Program-made: the position numbers and the translations under genes
Shown here: piece after piece, positions 6,544-8,960 of the stretch
How positions within the stretch are numbered: position 1 is the first letter of the stretch
How the letters are laid out: each line of letters starts with the position of its first letter
Notes under the pieces: generated by a model
The model's input: only the letters and a program-made list of their open reading frames with translations
Told to the model about the DNA's origin: nothing
Database searches by the model: none
Assembly (NCBI GenBank): GCA_018667205.1
Contig: JABIVN010000162.1
Coordinates: 1-8,960 of the forward strand
DNA length: 8,960 bases
Reading direction: 5' to 3'
Source: Gammaproteobacteria bacterium
GTDB lineage: Bacteria > Pseudomonadota > Gammaproteobacteria > Pseudomonadales > Azotimanducaceae

Positions 6544-7038
6544 CTAGAACGGAATGTCATCGTCGAAGTCATCAGACGGTGGTGGCCCGAAGTCATCTGC
6601 AGGGGACGCACTTCCGCCGGCGCCCTGGTTAGCCGCTGGGCCTCCGAAAGAAGACCCTCCCGCGGGCGGTCCGCCCCCAGAAGGACCACCACCGCCCATT
6701 TCGCCGCGGCTGTCCAGCATCTGCATCTCGCTGGCAACAACCTCAGTTGTGTAATGTTTTTGGCCGTCCTTCTCCCAGTCTCGGGTTCGAAGCTCGCCTT
6801 CAATGTAAACTTTCGACCCTCGCTTCAGATACTCACCCGCGATTTCCGCCAACTTGTTAAAGAAGACGATACGATGCCATTCGGTGCGCTCCTTCTGCTC
6901 GCCGGAATCCTTGTCTTTCCATCCCTTTGATGTGGCAATAGATACATTGGTGACTGCCCCGCCACTCGGCATGTAGCGCGTCTCTGGATCCCTTCCTAGA
7001 TTACCAACCAGGATTACCTTGTTTATTCCGCGAGCCAT
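6544..7038 (-). CDS. ssb: Single-stranded DNA-binding protein SSB
   Basis: SSB coats single-stranded DNA as a homotetramer during replication, recombination and repair, and recruits partner proteins through its acidic C-terminal tip. The 164-residue product has the OB fold at about 1-112, with the DNA-stacking aromatics W40, W54, F60 and W88 at the same numbers as in E. coli SSB. A Gly/Pro/Ser-rich linker without regular structure follows (about 113-147), then the acidic tail ending DDDIPF, the canonical partner-binding tip. The ATG at 7038 has a strong TAGGAGA site upstream. The linker DNA is GC-rich and repetitive, and this creates long open frames on the opposite strand that are not genes. 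The gene is divergent from uvrA across a 401-bp gap, the same orientation as in E. coli. Confidence 0.98.
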   Translation of the reverse strand: MARGINKVILVGNLGRDPETRYMPSGGAVTNVSIATSKGWKDKDSGEQKERTEWHRIVFFNKLAEIAGEYLKRGSKVYIEGELRTRDWEKDGQKHYTTEVVASEMQMLDSRGEMGGGGPSGGGPPAGGSSFGGPAANQGAGGSASPADDFGPPPSDDFDDDIPF

Positions 7039-7043
7039 CTTAT

Positions 7044-7050
7044 TCTCCTA
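7044..7050 (-). promoter_or_regulatory. Strong Shine-Dalgarno site of ssb
   Basis: On the minus strand this reads TAGGAGA, 5 nt before the ATG at 7038, a near-ideal ribosome-binding site that fixes the ssb start and fits an abundant protein. Confidence 0.85.
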
Positions 7051-7100
7051 TTCCTCTCAGGTTGTCGCCAACCATCTGTAGTTTCATTTTCCAGCAATCA

Positions 7101-7106
7101 ATAATA
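7101..7106 (-). promoter_or_regulatory. Possible -10 box of ssb
   Basis: On the minus strand this reads TATTAT (five of six to consensus) inside the AT-rich run GAGTTATTATTGATTG, which would give a leader of about 55 nt. TTGTGC upstream is a partial -35 match, but its spacing (19 bp) is long. This is the best candidate I see, not a firm call. Confidence 0.35.
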
Positions 7107-7248
7107 ACTCTTCTACAACACTTTGGCACAATTCTGGAACAGATAAGTCGATTCCATCTACAAAAAAAAGTCAGTCGTGCAGAGAAATAGTGCGCATAAA
7201 TTGACGAACTTTTTTGCTTGATGTCTCGCAAACTTATAACATCACTGC

Positions 7249-7267
7249 CCGGCCTGATACAGGCCGG
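7249..7267. repeat. Perfect GC-rich inverted repeat (8-bp stem, 3-nt loop) in the ssb-uvrA gap
   Basis: CCGGCCTG and its exact complement CAGGCCGG flank the loop ATA. Neither strand has a T tract after the stem, so it is not a standard intrinsic terminator. If uvrA transcription starts after the TATAAC at 7235-7240, the hairpin would be at the very 5' end of the uvrA mRNA, where it could protect the transcript or affect early elongation. It might also be an operator. The structure is seen; the role is inference. Confidence 0.6.
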
Positions 7268-7439
7268 CTTTCAGACTGAGTGTCAACGTTCATCCTAACT
7301 ACCGTCCGCTCCTCCTTTGAGTGGATCACCGGATAAAGCGTCCCACTGATAGAAGGATTCACTTAAATCGCACGTCGATTTCATCGATCACCCAAGCCGA
7401 GGTTAGCTCTTTGATCACCTTACAAGGTACCCCCTCCTA

Positions 7440-8960
7440 ATGGATAAAATATCAATCCATGGTGCCAAGACACACAACCTAAAAAATATCAGTCTGGATA
7501 TACCGAGAGACAAACTGGTTATTGTCACTGGTCTATCCGGTTCCGGTAAGTCCTCCCTCGCTTTCGATACCCTGTATGCCGAGGGGCAAAGGCGATATGT
7601 CGAGTCTTTATCGGCGTATGCCAGGCAATTTCTATCACTGATGGAAAAACCTGATATCGAGCACATAGAGGGGTTGTCGCCGGCTATCTCGATTGAGCAA
7701 AAGTCAACGAGTCACAACCCACGCTCAACGGTGGGTACCATCACAGAAATCTACGATTATCTTAGGTTGCTGTTTGCCAGGGTGGGTGAACCGCACTGCC
7801 CGACGCATGGGGTGAAATTACAATCCCAGTCAATCAGTCAGATGGTTGATCAAGTCATGGATTTGCCAGAAGACACTAGGGTCAATCTGCTTGCACCGGT
7901 CATTCGGGAGCGCAAGGGCGAGCACGTGCACCTGTTTAAACAACTCGCGTCGCAGGGCTTCGTAAGGGCTCGTATCGATGGCATTATTACAGATCTGGAT
8001 GCCACCCCTGATCTCGACAAGAACAAAAAGCACACAATCGAGGTTGTCGTCGACAGGTTCCGAATTCGGCCGGACCTGAAGACTCGACTCGCTGATTCCT
8101 TCGAAACAGCAGTGCGGGTTGCAGATGGTATCGCCGCGATTAGTTTTACAGACGACACGAAGGAAGACCTGTTGTTCTCGTCCCGGTTTGCTTGTCCTCA
8201 GTGTGGGCATTCGATTCAGGAACTCGAACCTCGATTCTTTTCCTTTAACAATCCAGCCGGTGCCTGTCAGGGTTGTGATGGGCTGGGCTTGCGCGAATAT
8301 TTTGATCCAGACTCAGTGGTACAGGACCGGGACCGGTCCCTGGCAGAGGGCGCGATCCACGGTTGGGACAGGCGGAATATTTACTACTTCCAAATGCTTG
8401 GCTCGATTTCAGAACACTATGGGTTCAGCCTTGCGACGCCATTTGCGGAGCTTTCAAACAGGCACCAGGAGATCATACTCCGCGGTAGTGGCAGCGAAGA
8501 GATAGAGTTTCGTTACGTCAACGATCGAGGAGACGAATATACCCGAGGCCATGCGTTCGAAGGGATCATTCCCAACATGGAGCGCCGCTATCGTGAAACT
8601 GATTCACAGATGGTCAAGGAAAGCCTTGCCAAGTTTCTTGGTACCCAAAGCTGCCCGGAATGCCAGGGCGCGCGGTTGAATGCAGATGCCCGCTCTGTAA
8701 CGATCAACAAGAAGTCGCTCACCGATATTACGGCTCAATCAGTTAGAGACGCTTTTGATTACCTATCTCATCTGGCGCTAACAGGCCAGCGAGCACAGAT
8801 TGCAGAAAGGATTTTGAAGGAAGTTCAAGCAAGGCTCGGGTTCCTGATTGATGTTGGTCTCGACTACCTGACATTGTCGCGTAGCGCAGATACGCTTTCA
8901 GGTGGCGAAGCACAAAGAATCCGGCTTGCAAGCCAGATCGGTGCGGGACTCGTGGGCGTC
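7440..8960 (+). CDS. uvrA: Excinuclease ABC subunit A, UvrA, 3' part beyond the window
   Basis: UvrA is the damage-sensing ATPase of nucleotide excision repair; as a dimer it finds distorted DNA and loads UvrB. I read 507 uninterrupted codons to the window edge, a little over half of the usual length (about 940). The start [17 protein letters not shown] is canonical, and Walker A is GLSGSGKS (31-38, K37 as in E. coli). The UvrB-binding and insertion region spans about 120-245. The zinc module is C252-x2-C255-x20-C276-x2-C279. The ABC signature LSGGEAQR (486-493) is followed by [12 protein letters not shown] at the cut. A further C-x2-C (CPECQG) comes at about residue 405. The ATG at 7440 is the only start in frame after a stop at 7404-7406, but it has no good Shine-Dalgarno site: AAGG is 12 nt away and CCTCCT directly precedes the start. 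The second ATPase half is outside the window. Confidence 0.98.
   Translation, partial: MDKISIHGAKTHNLKNISLDIPRDKLVIVTGLSGSGKSSLAFDTLYAEGQRRYVESLSAYARQFLSLMEKPDIEHIEGLSPAISIEQKSTSHNPRSTVGTITEIYDYLRLLFARVGEPHCPTHGVKLQSQSISQMVDQVMDLPEDTRVNLLAPVIRERKGEHVHLFKQLASQGFVRARIDGIITDLDATPDLDKNKKHTIEVVVDRFRIRPDLKTRLADSFETAVRVADGIAAISFTDDTKEDLLFSSRFACPQCGHSIQELEPRFFSFNNPAGACQGCDGLGLREYFDPDSVVQDRDRSLAEGAIHGWDRRNIYYFQMLGSISEHYGFSLATPFAELSNRHQEIILRGSGSEEIEFRYVNDRGDEYTRGHAFEGIIPNMERRYRETDSQMVKESLAKFLGTQSCPECQGARLNADARSVTINKKSLTDITAQSVRDAFDYLSHLALTGQRAQIAERILKEVQARLGFLIDVGLDYLTLSRSADTLSGGEAQRIRLASQIGAGLVGV

Larger units (their letters stand above)
7039..7439. other. Divergent regulatory region between ssb and uvrA
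   Basis: This 401-bp region has no supportable gene. The ssb half holds its strong ribosome site and a possible -10 box. The middle is AT-rich, and TATAAC at 7235-7240 (plus strand) is a possible uvrA -10 with only a poor -35 (TTGCTT, 15 bp spacing). Just after it is the GC-rich hairpin at 7249-7267. The remaining 170 bp before uvrA hold GATCACC three times (7324, 7386, 7413) and no further clear promoter. I looked for CTGT-N8-ACAG and the looser CTG-N10-CAG LexA pattern and found neither. Confidence 0.6.

Noticed and set aside
6490..6930. Long open frames on the plus strand across ssb, proline- and glycine-rich when translated.
   Set aside because: They are antisense shadows of the GC-rich SSB linker; the minus-strand reading is a complete canonical SSB with its ribosome site.
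7201..7240. TTGACG at 7201-7206 as the -35 partner of TATAAC at 7235-7240.
   Set aside because: The spacing is 28 bp, far outside the 16-18 bp that sigma-70 promoters need.
7374..7390. TCGAT-TTC-ATCGA inverted repeat before uvrA as an operator.
   Set aside because: It is only 5 bp per arm, and such short pairs are frequent by chance; nothing else supports it.
8119..8505. A 128-codon frame on the plus strand inside uvrA, and antisense frames at 7830-8210.
   Set aside because: They overlap the intact UvrA reading frame, including its zinc module, and show no family features of their own.

Overview
The window is an ordinary chromosomal housekeeping region of a Gram-negative bacterium, most likely a gammaproteobacterium. 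The order proA-nadD-rsfS-rlmH-mrdA on one strand is the arrangement I know from Pseudomonas and relatives. The head-to-head pair ssb/uvrA is also typical of gammaproteobacteria, and UvrA reads very close to the E. coli protein along its whole visible length. Base composition is moderate and the genus cannot be named from the sequence. I see no mobile element, phage gene, CRISPR array, rRNA or tRNA.

Positions 1-4502 form a leftward (minus-strand) cluster with short gaps or overlaps. It runs proA (proline synthesis), nadD (NAD synthesis), rsfS (ribosome silencing factor), rlmH (23S rRNA methyltransferase) and mrdA (PBP2, cell-wall elongation), the last one cut by the window edge at its KSG motif. 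A good -10 box lies just upstream of proA. rodA would be expected next, beyond position 1. Positions 4500-4814 are non-coding and end in a 14-bp tandem repeat that runs into the stop codon of a leftward gene for a stand-alone LON-domain protein (4815-5435). Divergent from that gene is uppP (5514-6305, plus strand, TTG start), which regenerates undecaprenyl phosphate and so serves the same cell-wall pathway as mrdA. Between uppP and the convergent ssb (6544-7038, minus) lies a spacer with eight copies of an 8-bp repeat. After ssb comes a 401-bp divergent intergenic region, then uvrA (7440 to the end, plus, incomplete).

The genes fall into three themes: envelope growth (mrdA, uppP), ribosome and cofactor housekeeping (rlmH, rsfS, nadD, proA), and DNA repair/replication (ssb, uvrA). 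I did not find a new biological system. The points worth a second look are small. Three short tandem repeats sit exactly at gene boundaries, and one of them duplicates the rsfS start signal. PBP2 appears to carry a zinc site, with an insertion inside it. The uvrA leader is unusual: it has a GC-rich hairpin, no good Shine-Dalgarno site, a CCTCCT tract next to the ATG and no canonical LexA box.
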